Positions 20,966-32,042 of a stretch of 64,000 bases of DNA are shown here, piece by piece. Source of the stretch: Costus lasius (lineage: Eukaryota; Streptophyta; Magnoliopsida; Zingiberales; Costaceae); NCBI GenBank assembly GCA_027563935.2, contig CM050451.1, positions 101,087,565-101,151,564 on the forward strand, given 5' to 3'. A program made the position numbers and the translations under genes. The first letter of the stretch is position 1. Each line of letters starts with the position of its first letter. Under the pieces are notes generated by a model. That model worked only from the letters and a program-made list of their open reading frames with translations, was not told where the DNA came from and did no database searches.

Positions 20966-23900
20966 ATGAGCTTCAATGTGCGATCCCTACTGGAAAGGGA
21001 GAAGTTTGCTGGGCCGAACTTCTCTGACTGGTTCGGACACCTTAAGATCGTTCTTAAGGCAGAGAGGAAACTGTATGTCCTCGAGACGGCGATACCGCCG
21101 CAGCCCGCTCCGAACGCCGCAAGGGCGGTTCGGGATGCCTACGAAAAGCACGTCAATGATAGCATTGATGTCGCTTGCCTGATGCTAGCGTCTATGACGC
21201 CACCGCTGCAGCGTCAGCATGAGGATATGTCGGCTATAGAAATTATAGCGAACCTCAAGATGCTGTATGCTGCACAGGCGAGGACTGAACGCTATAATCT
21301 GACGAAGCTCTTCTTTCAGAGCAAACTGGCTGAGGGGAGCCCAGTGGGAGCTCACGTGCTCAAGATGATTGGGCACAAGGAGGCTCTGGAGAAACTGGGG
21401 CATACCATCAACCAGGAGCTTGCTGTGGATATTATTCTGCAGTCTCTCCCGCCTTCTTTCGATGCGTTCATCATTAACTTTAATATGAACAAAATCGATT
21501 GTACGCCGGCAGAGCTGCTGAATATGCTCTTGACCACTGAGGAAACTCTGAAGGGTAAGCCTTCAACCTCTGTCTTGATGGTTCCTTCTAGGAACAAGAA
21601 GAAGGGGAAGAAGGGCAAGGCCCCTGTCAAGAATTACAGCAATGCGCTGAAACAGAAGGTGAAGCGGTCGAAGGACAACAGGTGTTTCCACTGTGGCCAG
21701 CTGGGTCACTGGAAAAAGGACTGTAAAGCGCTCCAAGGAGATAAGAGGGGAAGCATCGCTTCTGGCTCAGGTATATATGTGACTGAGGTCATGTTATCTT
21801 CTTCTACTATATCATGGGTGTTGGACACTGCATGTGGAGTTCACATTTGTTCAAATGTGCAGGAACTCAAGAGAAGAAGGCAGGTGGGACAGCATGAGGT
21901 AGACCTACGAGTTGGAAACGGGGCACGGGTTGCTGCTGTTGCTGTAGGAGACTATTTCATTACTTTACCATCTGGCATTGTATTAGAATTAAACAATTGT
22001 TATTTTGTACCAAGTATCACAAAGAATATTATCTCTATTCCTGCTCTTGTCAGGAAAGGATTTGCCTTTGAATGCAATATTTCAAAGTGTGTTTTATCTC
22101 TAGATAATATTGTGTATGCAACTGGTTCAATTAACAATGGGTTATACATGTTGGACATGGAAAATTCTATACAAAACATTGATAATAAGAAAGCCAAGTA
22201 TGCTGATGACAGCACCTTGCTATGGCATAGTCGTTTAAGCCACATAAACGAGAAGCGCATTAAGCGGTTGCATGATCTTGGACTGCTGGGATCTTTCTCC
22301 TATGAGGAGATTGATACATGCAAAGCTTGTTTGATGGGTAAAATGACGAAGTCACCTTTTTCAAACAAAGGTCAAAGGACTTCAGGTTTACTGGACCTTA
22401 TACACAGTGATGTGTGTGGGCCTTTTAGTAAACATGCCAGAGGTGGCTATCAGTACTTCATTACCTTTACTGATGATTTCAGTAGATATGGGTATGTCTA
22501 TCTAATGAGACATAAAAGTGAATCTTTTGACAAGTTCAAAGAGTTCAAAAATGAAGTACAAAATCAGCTAGGCCGAAATATCAAGGCACTTCGTTCTGAT
22601 CGAGGTGGTGAATACCTAAGTCATGCGTTTACTGACTATCTGAAAGAGTGTGGGATTATCTCACAGCTCACTCCGCCAGGAACACCGCAATGGAATGGTG
22701 TGTCCGAGAGGAGAAATAGAACGTTACTTGATATGGTTCGTTCTATGATGAGTCAGGCCACTCTTCCATACTCCTTTTGGGGTTTTGCACTGGAAACAGC
22801 TGCAAAGGTACTAAACCGAGTGCCATCCAAGGCAGTTTCCAAGACGCCATATGAGTTATGGTATGGGAAACAGCCGAGCTTGACATTTATCAGGATCTGG
22901 GGTTGCGAGGCTTATGTCAAAAAGCTCGCCTCTGGGAAACTGGAGAGCAGATCTGAGAAATGTATCTTTGTCGGTTACCCTAAGGAAACTAAGGGTTATT
23001 ATTTCTACGATCCCAAGGAGAACAAGGTATTTGTTGCTCGTACGGCCATATTCCTTGAGAAGGAGTTTCTTCTGCAAGAGGCCAGTGGGAGAGAAATAAA
23101 ACTGGATGAGATTCCAGAGGAAGGACAAAGTAGTCAAGCACAGTTGGATGAGCCTGAGCCGGTAGATCAGGTTATTGAGCAACCTGAGGCTCAAATATCA
23201 CGGGAACCGCGAAGATCGGGCAGGATTCGTCGACAGCCTGAGCGCTATGACGGAGTCTACATCATTGATAATGATGAACCCCTAACTTATGCGGATGCGG
23301 TCAGTGGACCGGAGTCAGCTAGATGGCTTGAAGCTATGCGAGCCGAGATGGACTCCATGTCAGATAACCAAGTCTGGGATTTGGTTGATCCGCCTCCGGG
23401 AGTAATCCCTATAGGCTGTAAATGGATCTTCAAGAAGAAGATTGACATGGATGGTAACGTGGTTACCTATAAAGGCAGGCTAGTTGCGAAAGGTTTCAAA
23501 CAAATCTACGGGATAGATTATGATGAAACTTTCTCACCTGTAGCCATGTTTAAGTCTATTCGGATTCTTTTCGCGATAGCTGCATATTACGATTATGAGA
23601 TCTGGCAGATGGATGTGAAGACAGCTTTCCTTAATGGAAATCTGGATGAGGATGTGTATATGACACAACCGGAAGGTTTCACTAATCCAGCAGATCGTCA
23701 TAAGATATGCAAGTTAAAGAAGTCCATTTATGGACTTAAACAAGCATCTAGGAGCTGGAATATTCGTTTTGATGAATCAATCTCTGAGTTTGGTTTCATC
23801 AAGAACGAGGATGACCCGTGTGTATATAAGAGGTTTAGTGGGAGCGTAATTACATTCCTAATCCTCTACGTCGATGATATCTTGATCATTGGAAATGATA

Positions 23901-24850
23901 TTCCTGAACTGCATGCTGTTAAAGCATGGTTAGGAAAATGTTTCCAGATGAAAGATTTAGGAGAAGCAGCCTATGTGTTAGGTGTGAAGATCTACAGGGA
24001 TAGATCTAAGAGGCTTCTCGGGCTGTGCCAGAGTACTTACATCGATAAGGTCCTGGAGAGATTCCATTTAGAGAATTCTAAACGTGGATATCTTCCAGTC
24101 AGACATGGTCTGAATCTTTCAAAGAGTCAGTGTCCACAAACACAGACTGAGAAAGATGAAATGGACAATACGCCTTATGCTTCGGCTATTGGGTCCATTA
24201 TGTATGCGATGTTATGTACTCGCCCAGACGTCGCTTACGGGTTAAGCGTGACCAGTCGATTCCAAAGTAATCCAGGATTGGCGCACTGGATTGCGGTCAA
24301 GAACATTTTAAAATATCTGCGGAGGACCAAAGATATGTTCTTGATATATGGTGGTCAGGAAGAACTCAGTATAGAGGGATATACTGACGCTTCGTTCCAG
24401 TCGGACCAGGATGATTTTCGATCGCAATCAGGCTATGTTTTTAGCTTGAATGGTGGAGCAGTGGTGTGGAAGAGCTTCAAACAGTCAACTGTTGCTGATT
24501 CCACAACAGAAGCCGAGTATGTTGCAGCCTCGGAAGCATCCAAGGAGGCAGTGTGGATTCGTAAGTTCGTGAGAGAACTTGGTGTCGTTCCTTCGAGTGC
24601 TGATCCTTTGGTTATCTTCTGTGATAACACTGGAGCAATTGCACAAGCAAAGGAACCGCGGTCGCACCAGAAGTCCAAGCACATACAGAGACGGTTTCAC
24701 TTGATCCGGGAGATCATTGATCGTGGCGAGATCAAAATATGCAAGGTTCATACAGATGACAATCTGGCAGACCCGCTTACCAAGCCTCTGGCGCAGCAGA
24801 AGCATGAGAAGCACTGTAATAATATGGGTTTGAGATTTCTCAACCATTAG
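20966..24850 (+). CDS. Copia-2 gag-pol polyprotein, intact
   Basis: A 1294-residue single-frame polyprotein, normal for copia. Gag occupies about residues 1-235, followed by a basic stretch and zinc knuckle C240-X2-C243-X4-H248-X4-C253. The protease motif is Asp-Thr-Ala at residue 287, where Asp-Ser/Thr-Gly is more usual; all family copies share it. Integrase has HX4H and CX2C and the triad D482, D545, E581 (DD35E). RT has YVDD at 968-971. RNase H shows GYTDAS, DSTTEAEYVAA and CDNTGAIAQ. The start follows a leader ending in TTGTAG and begins MSFNVRSLLERE, as in the other copies. It encodes all activities for particle assembly, reverse transcription and integration. I see no stop or frameshift. 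Confidence 0.97.
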   Translation: MSFNVRSLLEREKFAGPNFSDWFGHLKIVLKAERKLYVLETAIPPQPAPNAARAVRDAYEKHVNDSIDVACLMLASMTPPLQRQHEDMSAIEIIANLKMLYAAQARTERYNLTKLFFQSKLAEGSPVGAHVLKMIGHKEALEKLGHTINQELAVDIILQSLPPSFDAFIINFNMNKIDCTPAELLNMLLTTEETLKGKPSTSVLMVPSRNKKKGKKGKAPVKNYSNALKQKVKRSKDNRCFHCGQLGHWKKDCKALQGDKRGSIASGSGIYVTEVMLSSSTISWVLDTACGVHICSNVQELKRRRQVGQHEVDLRVGNGARVAAVAVGDYFITLPSGIVLELNNCYFVPSITKNIISIPALVRKGFAFECNISKCVLSLDNIVYATGSINNGLYMLDMENSIQNIDNKKAKYADDSTLLWHSRLSHINEKRIKRLHDLGLLGSFSYEEIDTCKACLMGKMTKSPFSNKGQRTSGLLDLIHSDVCGPFSKHARGGYQYFITFTDDFSRYGYVYLMRHKSESFDKFKEFKNEVQNQLGRNIKALRSDRGGEYLSHAFTDYLKECGIISQLTPPGTPQWNGVSERRNRTLLDMVRSMMSQATLPYSFWGFALETAAKVLNRVPSKAVSKTPYELWYGKQPSLTFIRIWGCEAYVKKLASGKLESRSEKCIFVGYPKETKGYYFYDPKENKVFVARTAIFLEKEFLLQEASGREIKLDEIPEEGQSSQAQLDEPEPVDQVIEQPEAQISREPRRSGRIRRQPERYDGVYIIDNDEPLTYADAVSGPESARWLEAMRAEMDSMSDNQVWDLVDPPPGVIPIGCKWIFKKKIDMDGNVVTYKGRLVAKGFKQIYGIDYDETFSPVAMFKSIRILFAIAAYYDYEIWQMDVKTAFLNGNLDEDVYMTQPEGFTNPADRHKICKLKKSIYGLKQASRSWNIRFDESISEFGFIKNEDDPCVYKRFSGSVITFLILYVDDILIIGNDIPELHAVKAWLGKCFQMKDLGEAAYVLGVKIYRDRSKRLLGLCQSTYIDKVLERFHLENSKRGYLPVRHGLNLSKSQCPQTQTEKDEMDNTPYASAIGSIMYAMLCTRPDVAYGLSVTSRFQSNPGLAHWIAVKNILKYLRRTKDMFLIYGGQEELSIEGYTDASFQSDQDDFRSQSGYVFSLNGGAVVWKSFKQSTVADSTTEAEYVAASEASKEAVWIRKFVRELGVVPSSADPLVIFCDNTGAIAQAKEPRSHQKSKHIQRRFHLIREIIDRGEIKICKVHTDDNLADPLTKPLAQQKHEKHCNNMGLRFLNH

Positions 24851-24859
24851 ATTAAGTGC

Positions 24860-24869
24860 AAGTGGGAGA
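24860..24869 (+). other. Polypurine tract of copia-2
   Basis: AAGTGGGAGA, one base before the 3' LTR. Confidence 0.9.
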
Positions 24870-24870
24870 T

Positions 24871-26570
24871 TGTTGGAGTATGCCCTTAAGGCTAATGTTT
24901 GAGGCCTTGGGATTGTATAAGTATCATGTAATAAACTCTTATGTTTATAAAAGGCATGGTTGTTATTCAGGTTGTTACCTTGTCTGCTGTAATAAGTGTA
25001 CTTCTGAATAATGTCTCAAAGCTGTTCAGCTAGGCTGACAGGCTATATGTCCTTAGTCGAGATATCTTGGTGAACATGAGACAGCCTTGATATGATTGAG
25101 ACTAATATAAGTGCTAATCTTATAGGATGCTTCGAGCATGGAATAAGATGTAGACTCATGGGTACATTGGATGTACTGGACAGACCCTACTGGGATATTC
25201 CATTGCTTGTCACAATGTGAATGATCCTTGTAAGCAGCAAGTGGCACATGTCCTCTGACTTGAGATCACTTGTGTTTCTAAATGATGATTGTCATTGTCT
25301 TGAGGTAGTTCAATATCATTTGAAACATAATGATTATAGACTATCTTGGATGGTGAGCTTGAATCAGGTTAGGGCACTAGTGATAGACATAGGATTGCCG
25401 TCTCCTTGTTTAAGGAGTGTGATGTTCTAAAGGGCCCCCCTATATGAGATGATTGAGGAAGTGTATGGCCATACCCAGATGACTATGTTCATCTGATCTT
25501 ATCATGCTCATCGTATTGGAGTTACAGGCTTGACATGCTTGTCCAATAAGAACATCCAGTGGCAAAGGAATCATGCATGCCTTGTGAGTTTGATTCACAC
25601 TTGTGCTATGGTTTGGGAGTAGTCTTGGAAGACTCTTTCCTTTATATCGGGAGACAGTGATGTGTTGCTAGATACCCCTCACTGATCGTGATAACGTAAG
25701 TTATCGTTACCGACATTTAGAGGAAACCCTCAGGGTCGCACAATTTGGTGATATGGCTTACTTGAGTCAGATCGTATGGACTGGATTCTTTGAGTTCAGA
25801 TTAAAGGGATTTAATCTCTGATTGTAAGTGAGATCTGGTCTGATCATGTTTGATTGATTAGGGCTTGAGATCGGTAAGCTTCGATCGAGAGAGATGATGC
25901 TAGATCGGAGAGATCAGGGGCATCAGGAGATGAATGGTTAGATCATGAGCCTTGGGGTTCGTTTTGGTCTAGACCAAGTGGCTTGAGCTATTTCGGTTTG
26001 GTTTGATGAACCAAATTCGATTGAACGATTTGGATTGAACCGGTTCACAAATGTGAACGCTTGGTTCAATGCCAATATGCGTTCTTGAAGTGGCTTGAAC
26101 GCTTGGTTTGATTCTCTTCCACTTATGGAAAGTAATCAAAGCCGGTTATGCTTCAACGCCAAAACGCATAAGCGTTGGCTTCTTCACTTCAACGCCATCA
26201 TCCTTTTCGTGGTGTGGTTGACGAAGGTGGGAGAGAAGCAAGAGAAGCTCTCGGCCAAGAAAGGGAATCATCTCATCATCCCTTCCATTCGACAAAAGAA
26301 AAGCTTGGGTGTCTTGCTAGCACAAGGGACCGCAAGGAGTAAGCATCTTCATCTTGTGTGTGAACTTGTGGAGGAGATCTAGTTTGTTCTCTTCATCCAA
26401 GCCGACTTCCAAGCATATGGCGTTGGTATGAATTTCCATCTCAATCTACTCAATCGGTTATAGTTGAACATATGGCATGCAAATGATCTTAAACCCTTGC
26501 TTCCGCCAGCATATTTTTCTTTAGCGCCAAGCTTTAGGGTTTTTGCCCCCCCATTTTAGGGGTTTCTACA
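24871..26570 (+). repeat. Copia-2 3' LTR
   Basis: 1700 bases, about two differences from the 5' LTR. The CTAGCA hairpin is at 26313-26326. It ends TTTCTACA, followed by the AGGTG target duplication and copia-3 coding sequence. Confidence 0.97.
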
Positions 26571-26697
26571 AGGTGATGTCAAGATTAGCAGAGTGGACAC
26601 AGAGAACAATCTGGCAGACCCATTGACCAAAGCTTTGGCGCAGCAGAAGCATGATGGTCACGCTAGAGATATGGGGTTGAGATTCCACAACTTCTAG
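26571..26697 (+). pseudogene. Copia-3 pol, C-terminal end
   Basis: It resumes the RNase H frame of 16690-17433 after copia-2, with the conserved ending NNLADPLTKALAQQKH, and stops at TAG 26695-26697. The first five bases repeat the target site. Confidence 0.92.
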
Positions 26698-26707
26698 GTC
26701 TTAGTGC

Positions 26708-26717
26708 AAGTGGGAGA
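26708..26717 (+). other. Polypurine tract of copia-3
   Basis: AAGTGGGAGA, one base before the LTR; identical to that of the copia-1 family. Confidence 0.88.
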
Positions 26718-28157
26718 TTGTTGGTGTATATGCCCTAGGACCTAGTTTTGGTCTACTCATGTACTACTTAACATTGATATTTATATATCATTCTGGCATT
26801 GTCGTAATCATTGTTTGCTTACACCTGCGATTGTGTACCTACATGATAATGTCCCTGGAGACAGATTAGATCTGTGCTCGAACTGTAATCCCAGTCGATG
26901 TGCCTTAGTAGATATGGGACAGCTATGGTACTTGTGAGACTGATATGTGGGCTGGTTAGGCACGTGGTGCTAACGCAGACACATGGGTATATCATGGAGG
27001 ATATACAGGATAGACCCGCTATGAGGCTATGACTTGGTGTCATATGTTATCCTCATAAGTGACAGGAGATGCATTGATCTTTTGACTTGAGGTCATTGAT
27101 CATTCTATATGGTTAGGGACTTGCTTTGATGCAACCTAACACCTCACCGTAGTTGGGAGGTCATAACGGTTGTCATTGGGCATGTCACGACCCATATGAG
27201 AAGGTCAATGGACAGACATAGGATTTGCCCCTTCCTTAGGGAAGCTTGATATCCATGGAGCTCCTCTATGGTTCTATGACTGAAAGTGTATGGCCATACC
27301 CAGGTGAAGACCTGTTCTAGTCATAGCCATGTGATTGGATGAAAACAAGTGGTGACACACTTGACCAATCGGATATCAGTTCGGCAAAGAGACTGGAATG
27401 CATCTGTACCTAGTTGCGATGATGGGGATGTCGATGTCGATATCCATTCCAATGACCTGGGTAGCAGCGATGCACTGCTAGGTACCACTCACTGCTTGTG
27501 ATGACCTTTGGTCAGCACTGCCAGCATCAGAGGAACCTACAGGGTTGCACACCTTGATACTTGAGTTCTCGTATTGATCGGGAAGCCTTATGATCGAGTT
27601 ATTGGATAACTCGGATCTAATTGGGAGATTTCATCAGTGCCAATGGGCCTGATGAGATGGAAGAATGTTATTGGAGCCAAACTTCATTTTTGGCAGGTTG
27701 ACCCGTATTTGACCATGGTTGGTCACATTTGGATTAGGGTTGCATTGGATTGGATTCAAGTGCTTAATCAACCTATGCAATGATGTTTGGGCTAGCTCAT
27801 TATCCAATGAGGCCCAATAACAAGTTCCCATGAAGAGATGAGAGGCTAAAAGGGTATAATGGGGAGAAGCATGAACCATTATGCGCCTAGGGGCATAATG
27901 GGGTCATGTTGGCGCCTTTGCTTCATTATGGAAGTAAAGGGCGCCTCCCCCTCTCTTCCTAGGATGGAATGGGTGCCAATATGGCATGGCTTGGGGCGCA
28001 AGGCAAGGCCTTGGCGCACAAGGAAAGGTGTGGGAGTATAAGGTAAGGTTGAATGAGAATTAAGGAATTGTCTTGGAGACTTTCCTTATCTCAAACCTCC
28101 TCATCGTAGCCCTACACTTGTCATGATCCTAGCCTTTGCTCCAACCGCCTATTGCTC

Positions 28158-28164
28158 TATATAA
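28158..28164 (+). promoter_or_regulatory. Likely TATA box of the copia-3 LTR promoter
   Basis: TATATAA in a C-rich context, about 1.44 kb into the LTR, with a purine-rich start region downstream. No transcription data are available. Confidence 0.5.
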
Positions 28165-28409
28165 GTGACCCTTGTCGCCTCTTCTTGTGTGGACAATCAT
28201 TCATTGAAGGCGTGAGCACAAGAGGAAGGGCGAAAGGCTAGGGACAAGGGTGCATCTTCTTCCATAACCGTGAGCTTCATCCTTTCTTCCTCCTTGGCGC
28301 AAGAGAAGGAAAAGCTTGGCGGCGTTCTCCCTCTCCTCCCTTCTTTTCAAGTGGCGTTTCTACCTTGAAGGTGGTGCAAGTATTGAAGAAGAAGGAGTAA
28401 GGCTTGGAT

Positions 28410-28444
28410 CTTCTTCCCGAGGCTAGCACCGAGCGAGGAAGAAG
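28410..28444 (+). promoter_or_regulatory. CTAGCA-containing hairpin in the copia-3 LTR
   Basis: CTTCTTCC (28410-28417) pairs perfectly with GGAAGAAG (28437-28444). CTAGCA (28423-28428), flanked by GG and CC, sits at the tip. It is the counterpart of the CTAGCA hairpin of the copia-1 family with an unrelated stem. Confidence 0.55.
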
Positions 28445-28675
28445 AGAACTCAAGAGATCCGTGTGTGCGAGACTGTAGAGGGCGCACACATGGACGCCTA
28501 CATCGGCATCGCTCGACATTGCTCTTAAGGTATTTCCTAACTCATCGTGTCAACTCCCTTGCATGCGATCTTCACTGGGTTTTTGGGACCGGCCTGTTTC
28601 GGGGGCATTCTTCCGCTGTGCAATGTATGTGAATAACTCTGAAAAATTGTAAAATCTCCCCGGGGTTTCCCAACA

Positions 28676-31600
28676 CTTCCCCCAGCTAGGGAGATCCAAC
28701 ATGCGATTGACCTTCTCCCGGGAGCACGCCTCCCCAACCTGTCACACCATCGTCTCAACCCAACCGAACATGCTGAATTGCAATGTCAAGTCGATGACCT
28801 CCTCACTAAGGGGTACATTCGCAAGAGCTTGAGCCCTTGCGCTGTCCCAGCCTTGCACACGCCCAAGAAGGATGGGTCGTGGCGCATGTGCGTGGACAGC
28901 CATGCCATTAACCGGATCACTGTCAAGTATAGGTTCCTTATACTGCGACTTGACGATATGCTGGACCTAGTCTCTGGTGCGTCCTGGTTCTCCAAACTGG
29001 ATCTCCGAAGCGGATATCACCAAGTCCGCATTCGTGAGGGCAACGAATGGAAAACCACGTTCAAGACTAAGGAAGGTCTCTATGAGTGGCTCGTAATGCT
29101 GTTTGGGCTGTCTAACGCCCCGTCCACCTTCATGCGGCTTATGAGCCAAGTCCTTAAGCCCTACATGGGCAAATTCTTGGTCGTCTACTTTGACGACATC
29201 CTGATTTTTAGCCGGACCCAAGAGGACCATTTGGGCCACCTTCGCGCTACGTTTGACCTCCTGCGCAAGGAGCGCCTCTTCCTTAACACGAAGAAGTGCT
29301 CCTTCATCACCACCCGAGTCCACTTCTTGGCCTACATCATCTCCGACGAGGGCCTTTCTGTCGACCCCGCTAAGGTCGAGGCCATCCGGCACTGGCCCGA
29401 GCCTCGCACTGTCTTTGATATCCGTAGTTTCCTGGGTCTTGTGGGTTTTTTACCGCAACTTCATTCGTGGGTTCAGCACACTTGCGACCCCGCTGACCCA
29501 ACGGCTGTCTAAGGATGACTTCGAGTGGACTCCAGCCACTCAACGCGCCTTTGAATCCCTTAAGGATGCCATCACCACCGCCCCTGTCCTGCGCCTCCAT
29601 GACTGCGCCAAAGTCTTTGAGGTCGCATGTGACGCCTCCGGTACTGGTATCGGGGGTTGCCTTAGTAAAGAAGGTCACCCAGTTGTCTTCTTCAGCGAGA
29701 AACTGAACGCTGCTCCCCAGCGTTATTCGACCTACGACAAGGAGTTTTACGCCATAGTTCAGTCGCTTCGGCAGTGGAGGCACTATCTCCTCCACCGAGA
29801 GTTCATCCTGTATAGCGACCACCAAGCCTTGTCTTTTCTCAATGCTCAAAAGAAATTGAGCACCCGCCATGCCAAGTGGGTCGAATACTTGCAACAGTAC
29901 TCCTTCGTGATCAATCACAAGGCGGGTAAAGAAAACATTGTTACGGACGCTCTGAGTCGAGTCTGGAACCTTCTGTGTGTTATGCGTGCCCGAGTCAATA
30001 CTTTTGACCACGTTAAGGATGAGTACGCCACCTGTCCTAATTTCGGCACCACGTATGCCGCCTTGACTGTGTCACCTGACCACGAGTCCTCGTATCAGCT
30101 CTGTGTAGGTTATCTTTTCCTTGGGAATCGCCTGTGCTTTCCCCGGTCATCCCTTCACGACCACCTACTCCTTGAGCTACACGCAGGTGGCGTTGCCGGC
30201 CACCATGGCTGCGACAAGACCTTCGGGATGGCCCACGAACGCCTCTTTTGGCCATCCCTTCGCAGGGATGTGGAGCGCATTGTGCGCCATTGTGGCACGT
30301 GTCAATCGGCCAAGCCCCATCCTTCGAACATGGGTCTCTACACACCCCTGCCTATGGCCGATGCTCCATGGCACGACATCAGCATGGACTTTGTCCTAGG
30401 GCTGCCCCGGACTGCCTCATGCTTCGATTCCATCTGCGTGGTTGTAGATCGGTTCTCGAAGATGACCCACTTTATCCCCTGTTCCCAGACAGTGGACGCA
30501 TCCCACGTAGCACATCTCTTCTTCAAGGAGATTATCCTCCTCCATGGCCTCCCTAAGACCATCATGTCCGATCGTGACACGCGCTTTGTGAGTCATTTCT
30601 GGCGCTCACTTTGGGCCCTCTTGGGCACCACTCTAAAGCTATCCACAGCTTACCACCCTCAAACCGACAGCCAAACCGAAGTCGTTAACCGTAGTTTGGG
30701 CAATTTGCTCCGGTGCCTCATTGGCAACCACCCGAGGTCTTGGGACACCATCCTTCCTATGGCAGAATTCGCGTGTAATAGTGCAGCCAATAGGTCTATG
30801 GGTCTTAGTCCCTTCCAAGTGGTTTTAGGCCATCAGCCACGTAAACCCATTGACTTGCTTGACCTGCCCATGGAGTCCCATCTTTCTGAGCATGCATACA
30901 CTTTCGCTCAGATATAGCTAGCTTGCATGAGGAAGTTCAGCATCGAATCTTTTTGGGCAATACTCGTAATGCTTTGAGGGCCAACGAGCACCGTAGGCCA
31001 CAACTCTTTTCTGTAGGTGAGCTGGTAAGGTTCCGCATCCACCCCAAGAGTGTTCCCCACTGAGCACATTTTAAGCTTCAGCCACGATACATGGGCCCAT
31101 ATGCGGTGGTGCGAAGGATCGGCTCCAACGCCTATGTGCTGGACCTACCTGAGGACATGGGAATCCACCCCGTCTTTAACATGGCGGATCTGCTTCCATT
31201 CTACGGTCCTTTGGAGGAGCCCCTCGACACTGATGAGCCTCTTCCCCCTAGTTCTCTGGAGGAGAACTCTTCAAACATGGGGGGAATTGATGTAGGAGAA
31301 GACAGCATGATAGAAGGGGAAGATCTGGCCCAAATGGCACTCCAAAAATTTTCCATAGAAAGTTCCTCAAGGCACCCAGTGACGAAAACCTCGCCCTGTG
31401 AGCCCAACAGACAACTAACCGAAGAAGTCACCGAACAGCCCCGATGACCCCGTTTTGATGTCCATAACCCTGCGTACCACGTTGAACCCTCCATGGAGGG
31501 TCCGAAGGAGCCCAACAAGGTGGAGGTACGGCATTCTCAACGCACTTCTCGACTGCCGGACCGTTTTGTAGGAGTGATCAGCCCATTGTTGATCCACACC

Positions 31601-31771
31601 GAGACCCTTCCGCCCAAGGGCCTAAGCGGCTGTCCACCTGAAGGCCCAACACCTAAGGGGCCGCACAATCATCTTAGCAACACGGCCCAAGAGATAGCCA
31701 CATCTATCGTAAGCCAACCCACGACGTCCAAATTCTGCTGCTTTGTCGCGGTATTCTCCGAACACGTCTGA
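28676..31771 (+). pseudogene. Gypsy-2 pol (RT, RNase H, integrase, tail), frameshifted
   Basis: The frame opens with the pre-RT segment and RT (YFDDILIF near 29190). An extra T in a six-T run (29446-29451) shifts the frame. RNase H (CDASGTGIGG near 29628, YSDHQA near 29812) and integrase follow in the new frame: zinc finger HX3H and CX2C near 30181-30306, core residues in SMDFVLG, MSDRDTRF and QTEVVNR. A TAG at 30915-30917 sits next to a second shift back to the first frame. There are further stops at 31061 and 31445. The tail, with HSQRTSRLPDRFVG, ends at 31771. I see no chromodomain. RT codons are GC-rich compared with the neighbouring copia elements. Confidence 0.9.
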
Positions 31772-31954
31772 CCGCCCAACCACCTCCGTACGAAGCCCAG
31801 AAGACCATGTTCTAGCTTCATAGAATATTAGGAATAATTTTGTTTTGCTTTGTCTTGTAGTAGCTGCTTGACCACCTTTGTGGCCTGCAGGGATAGTTAG
31901 TTGTTAAAGTAGTTTGTCTTTTTCTACTTTGTCTTGTTCCCTCCCCTCTTGTTC

Positions 31955-31962
31955 TATAAAAG
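31955..31962 (+). promoter_or_regulatory. TATA box in the gypsy-2 3' region
   Basis: TATAAAAG preceded by a C/T-rich stretch and followed by GGAGGCTGGGG; a good plant TATA consensus. Confidence 0.55.
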
Positions 31963-32042
31963 AGGAGGCTGGGGTGTTGTATTCCTTAGTTCTCTTAGAG
32001 GTAGAGTTCTCCTAGTGAGCAAGAGTGCCTCCAACTTGTATG

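Larger units (their letters stand above)
17434..26570 (+). mobile_element. Copia-2: intact full-length copia element inserted in copia-3
   Basis: It is 9137 bases with two 1700-base LTRs (TGTTGGAG...TTTCTACA), target duplication AGGTG (17429-17433 and 26571-26575), primer-binding site, leader, an unbroken gag-pol and a polypurine tract. I found only two LTR-LTR differences by eye (near 18531 versus 25969, and near 18670 versus 26107). This is the only copy of the family in the window with every part needed for movement, and the best candidate for a recent insertion. Confidence 0.97.
16690..28675 (+). mobile_element. Copia-3: older copia element, 3' part, hosting gypsy-1 and copia-2
   Basis: Its RT/RNase H coding sequence is at 16690-17433 and 26571-26697, followed by a polypurine tract and 3' LTR 26719-28675. 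Gypsy-1 lies immediately left and copia-2 between the two coding parts. After the LTR end (CCCAACA), gypsy-2 pol sequence begins in frame at 28676, so copia-3 itself appears to be inserted in gypsy-2. Its 5' LTR, gag, protease and integrase must lie left of the window. The protein is clearly related to the copia-1 family, but the LTR is distinct. Confidence 0.85.
26719..28675 (+). repeat. Copia-3 3' LTR
   Basis: Starts TGTTGGTGTATATGCCC directly after the polypurine tract. It is taken to end at CCCAACA because the next base opens an in-frame gypsy-2 RT sequence. Length is about 1957 bases. It differs widely from the copia-1 LTR but keeps hairpins in corresponding places (26987-27006, 27029-27043, 28410-28444). 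A TATATAA box is at 28158. The 5' partner is outside the window, so the right end rests on context. Confidence 0.8.

Noticed and set aside
29370..30011. 213-residue reverse-strand ORF under gypsy-2 RNase H
   Set aside because: Shadow of the GC-rich forward-strand pol; no domain on the reverse strand.
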